From positions 8,940 to 17,679 of the forward strand of contig DMER01000225.1 of the NCBI GenBank assembly GCA_003451645.1: a stretch of DNA of 8,740 nt, in the 5' to 3' direction. Each line of letters opens with the position of its first letter. Position 1 is the stretch's first letter. Below, piece by piece: positions 1 through 5,580 of this stretch. Below the pieces are notes generated by a model that was not told the origin of the DNA, did no database searches, and saw only the letters and a list, made by a program, of their open reading frames with translations. Made by a program: the position numbers and the translations under genes. The DNA is from Alphaproteobacteria bacterium. Its GTDB lineage: Bacteria; Pseudomonadota; Alphaproteobacteria; Micropepsales; Micropepsaceae.

Positions 1-297
1 GCCGCGCTGTTCCGCTCCACCGCGGAAGGCGAAACCGGCCATGCCCACGGCCACTTAGAATTCCTGGAATCGGTTGGCGATCCTGCGACCGGTAAGCCGA
101 TTGGCGCGACCGCTGACAATCTGCGTGCGGCTATTGCTGGCGAAACGCACGAATACACGGACATGTATCCAGGCATGGCGCGCACCGCGCGCGATGAAGG
201 CTTTGACGAGATTGCAGACTGGTTTGAGACGCTCGCCAAGGCGGAGAAGAGCCACGCCGGCCGCTTCCAAAAGGCCCTCGACACGCTCGGCCACTAA
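1..297 (+). CDS. Rubrerythrin, rubredoxin-less, 5'-truncated by window edge
   Basis: The last 98 residues of a ferritin-like diiron protein, read in frame from base 1 to TAA at 295-297. Rubrerythrins reduce hydrogen peroxide to water in the cytoplasm at a non-heme diiron site. Visible ligand motifs (numbering from the first visible residue) are ETGH at 11-14, the double-Glu motif [10 protein letters not shown] at 48-57 and EKSH at 82-85. These match the E-x-x-H, E-x-x-E-Y and E-x-x-H ligand groups of the family; only the first helix with the first Glu is cut off. The protein ends at ...DTLGH, so there is no C-terminal rubredoxin FeS4 domain and its electrons must come from a separate partner. 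The Fe-S protein 114 bases downstream is an obvious candidate. Family assignment is firm; the physiological substrate and partner are inferred. Confidence 0.93.
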   Translation, partial: AALFRSTAEGETGHAHGHLEFLESVGDPATGKPIGATADNLRAAIAGETHEYTDMYPGMARTARDEGFDEIADWFETLAKAEKSHAGRFQKALDTLGH

Positions 298-310
298 ACA
301 TCAACAGGAC

Positions 311-336
311 TGCGGGTGGCGTTCGCGTCACCCGCA
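311..336 (+). other. Strong RNA hairpin after rubrerythrin stop (UUCG loop)
   Basis: An 11-pair stem (311-321 with 326-336, one G-U pair) closes on a TTCG tetraloop at 322-325, starting 14 bases after the rubrerythrin stop. It has the shape of an intrinsic terminator, but no T-run follows (the next bases are ACTCCACC). It may be a 3'-end stabiliser or processing barrier, or a partial terminator, so that rubrerythrin mRNA exceeds that of the downstream genes. The function is inferred; the pairing is directly visible. Confidence 0.6.
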
Positions 337-381
337 ACTCCACCTCTGCTCTAACAACCCCTCAACACCCAACAGTAAGAG

Positions 382-400
382 AGAGCGGTCTGGCCGCTCT
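382..400 (+). other. Hairpin just upstream of the Fe-S gene start
   Basis: A perfect 7-pair stem AGAGCGG (382-388) / CCGCTCT (394-400) with loop TCTGG. It ends two bases before the AGGA ribosome-binding site and 11 bases before the ATG at 412. It has no T-run. It could tune translation of the iron-sulfur protein or mark an mRNA processing site. It could also be chance, since 7 GC-rich pairs are not rare in such DNA. Confidence 0.4.
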
Positions 401-402
401 GT

Positions 403-406
403 AGGA
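403..406 (+). promoter_or_regulatory. Ribosome-binding site for the Fe-S gene
   Basis: AGGA followed by five bases to the ATG at 412. It supports that start, and no in-frame ATG lies closer to the hairpin. Confidence 0.5.
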
Positions 407-411
407 TCCGC

Positions 412-1758
412 ATGCGCGAAGGCAGTCTCGAAGCGCCCACCCGCCATCCATTGGCTTGGAAGGAACCCCAATTTTGGGACGAGAAGGCGCTGGACGAAGA
501 GATGCGCCGCGTCTTTGACATCTGTCATGGCTGCCGCCGCTGCTTCAATTTGTGTGACTCATTCCCGCGACTCTTCGATTTGGTCGACGCCGCACCGTCG
601 GAGGAGCTGGACACCGTCAAGTCAGAGGACTTCGCACCGGTCGTCGAAGCCTGCACGCTGTGCGACATGTGCTACATGACCAAGTGCCCGTATGTGCCCC
701 CGCATGAGTTCAATCTCGACTTCCCGCACCTGATGCTGCGGTATCGCGCGGTGCAGGCGCGTAAAGGGACCAAGAATTGGACCGCGGGGCAACTTGCCGA
801 GATGGACCGCAACGGCACATTGGCCGTTGCCTTGGCCCCAGCCGCAAATTGGGCGAGCGCGACCCAGAACCGCCTTTTGCGCAATACGATGGAAGCGACC
901 GTAGGCATCGACAGCCGCGCAGACTTGCCAAAGTTCCATTCCAAGACCTTTGTCATGACGGACCGCGGCGACCCCGCAATGGCCAATGACAAGGCGCCAG
1001 GCTTTGGTAAGCGCAAAGCGGCGATCTATGCCACGTGCTTCGTCAACTACAACAAGCCAGATGCCGGTATGGCCGCGCGCAACTTGCTCAACCATTTGGG
1101 CGTCGAAACCAAGGTCACCTATCCAGCGTGCTGCGGCATGCCTTTCCTGGAACAAGCCGATCTTGAGCGCGTCGAAACGCAGGCCATCAAGGTGGCCAAG
1201 GCTCTGCGCCCGCTTATCGAACAGGGGTACGATATCGTCACACCGACGGCTTCATGCGGGCTGATGTTTAAGTTTGAGTGGCCTCTCATAGTGCCGGACA
1301 ACGAGGATGTGAAGCTTCTCGCTAAGGCGACCTTTGATGTGGACGAGTATGTCGTCGATATCGCCAAGAAGGAGGGTTTGCCGCCTGGCATGCAGCCTGT
1401 TGAGGGCGGCATCACGGTCCATTTGGCTTGCCACGCCCGCGCGCAGAACATGGGCCCCAAGGCAGCCGAGATGCTCAAGCTGATCCCGCAAACCAAGGTC
1501 GACGTGATTGAGCGTTGCGCCGGTCATGGCGGGACCTTTGGCGTGCTCAAGGAAACGCGGGACTTGGCCACCAAGGTGGGTAAGCCTGTGTTCCGCAGTG
1601 CCGCGCAACAAGGTAACGCGCATATTGCCTCGGACTGCCCGCTTGCCGCCAAGCATATTGTGCAAGGTGTGCGTGACATGCCCGATGGCACCAAACGCCC
1701 AGTCGAGCCTGTGCACCCGGTTCAGCTTATGGCCCGCGCCTATGGATTGATCGAGTAA
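412..1758 (+). CDS. HdrD/GlpC-like iron-sulfur (CCG-domain) oxidoreductase
   Basis: A 448-residue protein of the heterodisulfide-reductase-related / GlpC-like family. The N-terminal ferredoxin-like module has two [4Fe-4S] motifs: C38-x2-C41-x2-C44-x3-C48 and C81-x2-C84-x2-C87-x4-C92, the second with Pro after the last Cys. Two cysteine-rich CCG-type domains follow. The first has C209, C240-C241-G and SCG with C282. The second has C340, then CAGHGG at 369-374 where CCG is expected, and C409. There is no signal peptide or clear membrane segment, so it is probably a cytoplasmic electron carrier. It lies between a rubrerythrin and a DUF3501 gene; in established families CCG domains bind Fe-S clusters used in thiol/disulfide or quinone chemistry. 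I infer that it supplies electrons to the rubrerythrin. The start at 412 is favoured by an AGGA 5 bases upstream. It is not a simple glpC, because no glpA/glpB is nearby. Confidence 0.9.
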   Translation: MREGSLEAPTRHPLAWKEPQFWDEKALDEEMRRVFDICHGCRRCFNLCDSFPRLFDLVDAAPSEELDTVKSEDFAPVVEACTLCDMCYMTKCPYVPPHEFNLDFPHLMLRYRAVQARKGTKNWTAGQLAEMDRNGTLAVALAPAANWASATQNRLLRNTMEATVGIDSRADLPKFHSKTFVMTDRGDPAMANDKAPGFGKRKAAIYATCFVNYNKPDAGMAARNLLNHLGVETKVTYPACCGMPFLEQADLERVETQAIKVAKALRPLIEQGYDIVTPTASCGLMFKFEWPLIVPDNEDVKLLAKATFDVDEYVVDIAKKEGLPPGMQPVEGGITVHLACHARAQNMGPKAAEMLKLIPQTKVDVIERCAGHGGTFGVLKETRDLATKVGKPVFRSAAQQGNAHIASDCPLAAKHIVQGVRDMPDGTKRPVEPVHPVQLMARAYGLIE

Positions 1759-1762
1759 GGAG
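1757..1762 (+). promoter_or_regulatory. Ribosome-binding site for DUF3501 gene
   Basis: AAGGAG overlaps the stop codon of the Fe-S gene (TAA 1756-1758) and lies 10 bases before the ATG at 1773. It indicates translational coupling within one operon. Confidence 0.7.
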
Positions 1763-1772
1763 AAACCCGAAG

Positions 1773-2366
1773 ATGCCCGCAACGACCCGGAAAATCACTG
1801 CCGCCGACATCGTCCCTGCCTCGCAATATGGCAAGGAGCGGGGCGAACGCCGCCGCGCCCTTTTGCCCATGAAGAAGTTGCGCCGCGTGGATGTTGGCCC
1901 TTTCGCTACATTTTATTTCGAGAACTTCGACACCATGCTCTTGCAGGTGCAGGAGATGCTCTTCATCGAGAAGGGCGGCGATGATCAGTTGGCAGATGAA
2001 TTGCGCGCCTATAATCCGTTGATCCCGCAAGGCGGCGAACTGATTGCGACAGTGATGTTTGAAATTGACGACCCCGTGCGGCGCAAGACTGTCTTGCAAC
2101 GGCTTAGCGGTGTTGAGGAGACCATTTTCCTCGATGTCGGAGGCGTGAAGATCAAGGCCGTGTCGGAGACCGAGGTTGACCGCACGGATGATGACGGGAA
2201 GACCTCCTCTATCCACTTCGTACGCTTCCCCGTGCCTGCTGATCTGCGTGCGAAGTTCCGTGACCCGGCGACAATGATCACGGTTGGCATCCAGCATGAG
2301 AATTATGGCCATTTAGCCTTGCTGCAGCCCGCAACCCGCGCCGAGCTTGCCAAAGACTTTGCTTAA
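1773..2366 (+). CDS. DUF3501 family protein
   Basis: A 197-residue soluble protein, full length for the family, of unknown biochemical function. Recognition rests on family-typical stretches: an ITAADIVPASQY-like start, ERRR and KKLRRVDVGPFATFYFEN in the first 50 residues, QVQEMLFIEKGG (about 57-68), AYNPLIPQGGEL (about 79-90), SSIHFVRFPVP (about 145-155) and NYGHLALL near the C-terminus. There is no signal peptide, membrane segment or cysteine cluster. It begins 14 bases after the Fe-S gene stop behind a strong AAGGAG, so it is almost certainly co-transcribed with it. I recall rubrerythrin, HdrD-like protein and DUF3501 occurring together in other proteobacteria, which suggests a shared role in redox defence. 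Its own activity cannot be read from sequence. Confidence 0.9.
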   Translation: MPATTRKITAADIVPASQYGKERGERRRALLPMKKLRRVDVGPFATFYFENFDTMLLQVQEMLFIEKGGDDQLADELRAYNPLIPQGGELIATVMFEIDDPVRRKTVLQRLSGVEETIFLDVGGVKIKAVSETEVDRTDDDGKTSSIHFVRFPVPADLRAKFRDPATMITVGIQHENYGHLALLQPATRAELAKDFA

Positions 2367-4030
2367 GCAGACGCAGGCGGCCAGATCATATTGATCAGCG
2401 CACGCACTTCCGCCGCCTCTTGTGGCCGGCTTGCGGCGCCAAGGGCGATGGCTAAGCGGTCCAGCAATGGCCGCGCAGGGCCTAGTTCCTTGTCGTCATA
2501 GGTCTCGTCGTCAAACTTCACAGCGATGGTGCGAGCGGCTGTCAGACGCGTGTCGATGTCGCCTTGCGGGTCTAGTTGACCAATGACAAAAACAAGGGTG
2601 TTTAGACGCTGCTTCTGGCCGATATTGAGGTCAGCCAGCGACGAAAGGATGACGCGCTTCTCCGCCTCATCTGTTGCACCGCGCCCCGCCGCCAAAACCG
2701 GGGCGACGTTGAAGCCACTGCGCAAGTTGCCCAGACACTTGATAATGGGAATCCGGACACGGAAATCACTGACGGTCGGCAGCAGTGCCGCAAGCTCGTT
2801 CCGGGTTGCCGGATCGTTGAACGCGATGAGGCAATGCGCTGCAGCCTCGGGTGCCAAACCATCCGGGCGGCTCATCAGTTGGATGAGAACGGGCTTGAAC
2901 TGACCAAGAGCAATCTGAGCCTTTGTTTGAGGATTGCCAAACAGGCGTTCGACAGCTCGGCAAGCAGCCGCCAGCACCTTGTCGTCCTGCGATGAGCGCA
3001 AGAGATTGAGCAACTCATTGCCCGTATCCGCAGGCGCCAACAGTCCCAGCGCATCAACACAGCGAACCGCGAGCAGACCTTTGCCGAGCACGGCGCGCTC
3101 TTTCATCCAGTGGATCATGGCCTGAGAGTAGCGCGCATGGTTCTTATCCGGGCGCACTGGCTCCGAATGCAGAGCATTTGTAAAGTCCTGCAGGCGGTGC
3201 TTGCCCAGACGCGCCGCAATGGCCGGGTTACGGTCGAAGCTCGACGCCGCAAGACGCACCAGCCTGTTGCGCTGGATGATGCGGGCAAAACCAGTCACGA
3301 AGACAAAGGTCAAAGTTAGGCTAAGTGCCAAATCAAAAGCGCCAATCCAGGCAACCGTGTTCGGTTCGCGCTGACCGATGGTCTCGGCAAATCCTTGCGC
3401 GTTGAAGAACTCCAGAATGTCGATGGGCAAGGTCGTCAGCAGGCGGTCAAATGCATGCGCGAACCACAATTGCAAGGTCTCCACCTTGGGAAAGCCCGGC
3501 GCATCAACGAGCAGCACAGCACCCAGAAAGGCCGATAAGGGAAAGATCAGCACCGCGCTCACAATCGCCTCGTCCCAAAGATCGGGCAGATTGTCGATGT
3601 CCTGGCGGGCATCAAGCCCCGGCTTCTTGGGGTTTGCTGGCAGCCAATAACGCGGATCGCCCTCGCCATGCAGCATCAAGGCTTCGCGATGCGCCTCGTT
3701 GACGCTCCATTCCCATGAGACTGTGATGACCGCAAACACGGCCGCTAGGCTTGCGACGATGGCAATCGGCAAGGGGGCCAAGGCCGCCACGGCGCTGAGC
3801 CCAACCAGCCACCCGATCAGAAGCCCATAGCGCATGAGCATCTGGTTGTTGCCGAATTTCAGGCCCAGGCCCCACGCCACGTACTGCACCCCATAGCGAT
3901 AGGTGACATCGAACACCGCGCTCAACGCGCCGCGCACCACGGGCAAAAACACCGCACTGGCGGCAATCACAGCGAAGACGATGGCCGCAAACTCGACCTG
4001 CGCCTGGGTCATTTGCATCAGGCTTGACAT
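2363..4030 (-). CDS. Membrane protein with HEAT-like C-terminal half, unknown function
   Basis: A 555-residue protein I cannot name. The N-terminal half has hydrophobic segments at about residues 12-32, 66-84, 86-104, 155-175 and 228-248, with a soluble loop at about 108-150 (rich in Pro, Asp and Trp). There is no cleavable signal sequence of classical form. From about 270 the protein is soluble and helical, with repeated two-helix units such as LLAVRCVDALGLL (319-331), VLAAACRAVERLF (352-364), APEAAAHCLIAF (393-404) and RIPIIKCLGNL (426-436). These resemble HEAT/armadillo-like repeats, which usually bind protein partners. The start at 4030 has GGGAGG 8 bases upstream; the frame stays open much further upstream, but that part lies antisense to the adenylyltransferase gene. 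It is divergent from that gene and converges on DUF3501 with overlapping stops. The membrane and helical-repeat description is sound; the role is unknown. Confidence 0.8.
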   Translation of the reverse strand: MSSLMQMTQAQVEFAAIVFAVIAASAVFLPVVRGALSAVFDVTYRYGVQYVAWGLGLKFGNNQMLMRYGLLIGWLVGLSAVAALAPLPIAIVASLAAVFAVITVSWEWSVNEAHREALMLHGEGDPRYWLPANPKKPGLDARQDIDNLPDLWDEAIVSAVLIFPLSAFLGAVLLVDAPGFPKVETLQLWFAHAFDRLLTTLPIDILEFFNAQGFAETIGQREPNTVAWIGAFDLALSLTLTFVFVTGFARIIQRNRLVRLAASSFDRNPAIAARLGKHRLQDFTNALHSEPVRPDKNHARYSQAMIHWMKERAVLGKGLLAVRCVDALGLLAPADTGNELLNLLRSSQDDKVLAAACRAVERLFGNPQTKAQIALGQFKPVLIQLMSRPDGLAPEAAAHCLIAFNDPATRNELAALLPTVSDFRVRIPIIKCLGNLRSGFNVAPVLAAGRGATDEAEKRVILSSLADLNIGQKQRLNTLVFVIGQLDPQGDIDTRLTAARTIAVKFDDETYDDKELGPARPLLDRLAIALGAASRPQEAAEVRALINMIWPPASA

Positions 4031-4038
4031 GAGTGGGG

Positions 4039-4044
4039 CCTCCC
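4039..4044 (-). promoter_or_regulatory. Ribosome-binding site fixing the start at 4030
   Basis: GGGAGG on the minus strand, 8 bases before the ATG at 4030-4028. This is the best Shine-Dalgarno match near any candidate start. It excludes the long upstream extension and is preferred over the later in-frame ATGs at 4018 and 4012. Confidence 0.75.
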
Positions 4045-4061
4045 GCCGTGCAGTCTTGGAC

Positions 4062-4090
4062 GGGCTTGAGCATTGCTCAAATGCAAGCCC
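4062..4090. promoter_or_regulatory. Candidate operator between divergent genes
   Basis: TTGAGCA-T-TGCTCAA (4066-4080) is a perfect 7+7 inverted repeat with one central base. It sits within a second inverted repeat, GGGCTTG (4062-4068) / CAAGCCC (4084-4090). A further TGAGCAAGC lies just right, at about 4092-4100. The element is 36 bases upstream of the membrane-protein start and 65 upstream of the adenylyltransferase start. A dimeric repressor site serving both genes is plausible. The regulator is unknown, and no regulator gene lies in the window. Confidence 0.45.
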
Positions 4091-4144
4091 CTGAGCAAGC
4101 ACCGCCCTGGCGGATGACCCAATATTCGGCCTAAACTTGCCCGC

Positions 4145-4945
4145 ATGACCCTGACAGACGCACAATTGGAACGGTACGCGCGCCACATCATCCTGCGCGA
4201 GGTGGGGGGCACGGGCCAGGCGAAGCTGCTGAAATCCAAGGTCTTGGTGATAGGGGCCGGAGGATTGGGCTCCCCGCTGATCCTCTATCTGGCGGCCGCA
4301 GGAGTGGGCACCATCGGGGTGATCGACCATGACGCCGTATCCTTGTCGAACCTTCAGCGCCAAATCGCCCATCGCGCGCAGGACATAGGCGCGCCCAAGG
4401 TCGAGAGTGCAGCCCGCGCCGCCGCCGCTATCAACCCCGATGTAAACATCGTCCCGATTGACAAGCGCCTGGTGGCGGACGGGGCCGTGGCACTGTTCAG
4501 GGAGTATGATCTCATCTGCGACGGAACGGATAACTTCCAAACCCGCTTCCTGGTCAATGATGCCGCCTTCTTCGCACAGCGGCCCCTGGTGTCGGCGGCA
4601 GTGGGCCAATTCGACGGCCAACTGAGCACCTTCAAGGCCTTTGACCGGCCAAGGGGCGAGCGTATCCACCCCTGCTACCGCTGCCTATATCCGGAGCCGC
4701 CGCCAGAGGGCACAGCACCGTCCTGCACCGAGGCGGGCATCCTTGGCGCCTTGACGGGCGTGATGGGCTCGCTGCAGGCCTTGGAAGCGCTCAAGGAACT
4801 GCTCGGTATTGGGGAAAGCCTGGCGGGCCGGTTGCTGATCTATGATGGATTGGACAGCCGGTTCAGGACCGTGAACCTGCGGCCCGATCCTGCATGCGCG
4901 CTCTGCGGACCCAACCCAAAGATAGGCGTGCCGGGCAAAGGCTAG
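4145..4945 (+). CDS. moeB: MoeB/ThiF-type adenylyltransferase, probably MoeB
   Basis: A 266-residue E1-like enzyme. The family uses ATP to adenylate the C-terminal Gly-Gly of a ubiquitin-fold sulfur carrier: MoaD for molybdopterin (MoeB) or ThiS for thiamine (ThiF). Seen here are RYARHIILREVGGTGQ near the N-terminus, the nucleotide loop GAGGLGSP (37-44), D61/D63 with NLQRQ (69-73), DGTDN (126-130), a zinc pair C177-x2-C180 matched by C251-x2-C254, and the conserved Cys in SCTEAGILG (C194). The length fits bacterial MoeB; no C-terminal rhodanese domain is present, unlike MOCS3/MoeZ types. No moa or thi genes are nearby, so MoeB over ThiF rests on overall resemblance. There is no clear Shine-Dalgarno before the ATG. 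A TAAACT at 4132-4137 would place transcription start at or next to the ATG, so a leaderless message is possible. Confidence 0.85.
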   Translation: MTLTDAQLERYARHIILREVGGTGQAKLLKSKVLVIGAGGLGSPLILYLAAAGVGTIGVIDHDAVSLSNLQRQIAHRAQDIGAPKVESAARAAAAINPDVNIVPIDKRLVADGAVALFREYDLICDGTDNFQTRFLVNDAAFFAQRPLVSAAVGQFDGQLSTFKAFDRPRGERIHPCYRCLYPEPPPEGTAPSCTEAGILGALTGVMGSLQALEALKELLGIGESLAGRLLIYDGLDSRFRTVNLRPDPACALCGPNPKIGVPGKG

Positions 4946-4970
4946 GCAGCGGATCCCAGGGAATCGACTC

Positions 4971-5083
4971 AACAAAACGAAACAGAACGGTAACAAACCC
5001 GCTCTCTGGCGGCCGAATTTCCGCGGAAATTCTGGGCCCAACGTAACAAAACGTAACGCCAGCGAAACAAAACGAAACAGAAA
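4971..5083. repeat. AACNN pentamer array in two blocks around a palindrome
   Basis: The trinucleotide AAC recurs at near 5-base steps. In the left block it starts at 4971, 4976, 4981, 4986, 4992 and 4996; in the right block at 5040, 5045, 5050, 5055, 5066, 5071 and 5076 (the 5060 slot reads CAG). The blocks flank the palindrome at 5015-5032. A 17-base stretch, AACAAAACGAAACAGAA, occurs identically at 4971-4987 and 5066-5082, 95 bases apart. Five-base steps put every second unit on the same helical face. This could be a multi-site protein-binding array or a repeated RNA motif in the 3' UTR. I do not recognise it as a named element. Confidence 0.7.
5015..5032. repeat. Perfect 18-base palindrome
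   Basis: GAATTTCCGCGGAAATTC reads the same on both strands and has no spacer. GGCC at 5011-5014 and 5035-5038 extends the pairing across a two-base bulge. The half TTTCCGCGG reappears at 5103-5111, just before the terminator. It could be a dimeric protein site at the centre of the AACNN array, or a hairpin if transcribed. Confidence 0.65.
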
Positions 5084-5108
5084 TCCGGGCCTTTTTGGCT
5101 GATTTCCG

Positions 5109-5139
5109 CGGCTTTTACCTGAAAAAGCCGGTGTTTTTT
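5109..5139 (+). terminator. Intrinsic terminator
   Basis: Stem CGGCTTTT (5109-5116) / AAAAGCCG (5123-5130) with loop ACCTGA, followed after three bases by six T (5134-5139). It lies 164 bases past the adenylyltransferase stop. It therefore ends either a long 3' UTR or a small RNA that begins in the AACNN array. Confidence 0.75.
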
Positions 5140-5231
5140 GAGTGCCTCGTGCCGCGAACGTCCAGAGCGGCTATGTGACGCTGAGAGATAGGACAAAAGT
5201 CCTGAATGTCAAGGGCCCCTGTGACGCCCCC

Positions 5232-5255
5232 TCGTCCCTGTCCTGACCGGGACGA
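5232..5255. other. Short inverted repeat (hairpin)
   Basis: TCGTCCC (5232-5238) pairs with GGGACGA (5249-5255) over a 10-base loop; flanking C and G runs could extend it past one bulged base. There is no T-run. Its function is unknown, and it could be a decayed neighbour of the larger palindromic element. Confidence 0.4.
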
Positions 5256-5288
5256 CGGGTGGACTCTAGAGAGTGATAACAACCAACC

Positions 5289-5423
5289 TTGTCATCCTGG
5301 GCAAAGCGCCTTGGCGCGCAGACCCGGGACCCACCGGCCGGCTCGCATTGGCCTGTCAGATTGCGCTTTGGGTTGGCATGGGTCCCGGCTCGCGGCGTAA
5401 GCGCGCCTTGGCCGGGATGACAA
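5289..5423. repeat. 135-base palindromic intergenic repeat (REP/BIME-like)
   Basis: Two 45-base arms (5289-5333 and 5379-5423) are inverted copies matching at 34 of 45 positions without gaps. The outer nine bases TTGTCATCC and the inner ten CCGGGACCCA are perfect; a 45-base centre separates them. From memory, GTCATCCCGG...GGGACCCA...TGGGTCCC...CCGGGATGAC elements are dispersed in many alphaproteobacterial genomes between genes, usually as non-coding palindromes. The left arm has T at 5298 where the right arm implies C, so the arms are diverging. No transposase is linked. Confidence 0.75.
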
Positions 5424-5424
5424 A

Positions 5425-5441
5425 GGAGGGGTGGCCCCTCC
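5425..5441. other. GC hairpin beside the palindromic element
   Basis: GGAGGGG (5425-5431) and CCCCTCC (5435-5441) form a perfect 7-pair stem with a three-base loop, two bases right of the 135-base palindrome. No T-run follows on either strand. It is possibly part of the same mobile unit. Confidence 0.4.
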
Positions 5442-5515
5442 GGTCCTTCGGAATTCGGGGGCACATGAGGCAAGCGTTGCTTCAGCGCCTCGACATCATC
5501 CCCTGTCGTTAGGGG

Positions 5516-5545
5516 TTGCCCGGCCGATCCGTGGCCTTCTATAGT
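5516..5545 (+). promoter_or_regulatory. Sigma70-type promoter for the ABC transporter operon
   Basis: TTGCCC (5516-5521) as -35 and TATAGT (5540-5545) as -10, 18 bases apart. The -10 matches the consensus at 5 of 6 positions and the -35 at 4 of 6. Transcription would begin near 5552, leaving a leader of about 29 bases before the ATG at 5581. The weak GAGAG at 5566-5570 would be the ribosome-binding site. Confidence 0.6.
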
Positions 5546-5580
5546 CGATCATCCAAGCCATCATTGAGAGTCTGCGCACC

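Larger units (their letters stand above)
4946..5580. other. Gene-free region with repeats, terminator and promoter
   Basis: 635 bases between the adenylyltransferase stop and the ABC transporter start. Short frames here give low-complexity, Arg/Pro-rich translations with no family resemblance and run across the palindromic repeat, so I call no protein. From left to right it holds an AACNN pentamer array around an 18-base palindrome, an intrinsic terminator, a weak AGGAC-AAAA-GTCCT hairpin (5190-5203), a stronger hairpin (5232-5255), a 135-base palindromic element, a GC hairpin (5425-5441) and a promoter. The stretch 5140-5231 otherwise shows nothing I can name. Confidence 0.8.

Noticed and set aside
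311..336. Full intrinsic terminator of the rubrerythrin gene
   Set aside because: The stem is strong, but the following bases are ACTCCACCTCT with no T-run, so only a hairpin is claimed.
74..679. 201-residue open frame on the + strand across the rubrerythrin end and Fe-S gene start
   Set aside because: Its translation is Arg/Ser/Pro-rich low-complexity sequence, and it overlaps two recognisable genes in another frame.
4031..4669. Upstream extension of the membrane-protein frame to an ATG at 4669 (-), giving 768 residues
   Set aside because: The extra 213 residues lie antisense to the clearly coding moeB gene and look like a GC-rich shadow frame. A GGGAGG ribosome-binding site sits correctly before the ATG at 4030, where hydrophobic, protein-like sequence begins.
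4145..4945. ThiF of thiamine synthesis
   Set aside because: It cannot be fully excluded because the motifs are shared, but no thi genes are nearby and the whole-protein pattern is closer to MoeB.
4971..5083. CRISPR array
   Set aside because: The 17-base identical repeat occurs only twice, 95 bases apart, the other units are 5-base AACNN steps, and no cas genes are present.
4971..5083. Plasmid-type iteron replication origin
   Set aside because: The spacing is 5 bases rather than about 20, there is no Rep gene and no AT-rich melting region, and the surroundings are chromosomal housekeeping genes.
5289..5423. Insertion sequence
   Set aside because: It is only 135 bases long, has no transposase frame and shows no visible target duplication. 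It fits a non-coding palindromic repeat better.
5171..5512. Short open frames on both strands in the moeB-ABC transporter gap
   Set aside because: They run through the palindromic repeat and hairpins, lack convincing ribosome-binding sites and show no family resemblance.
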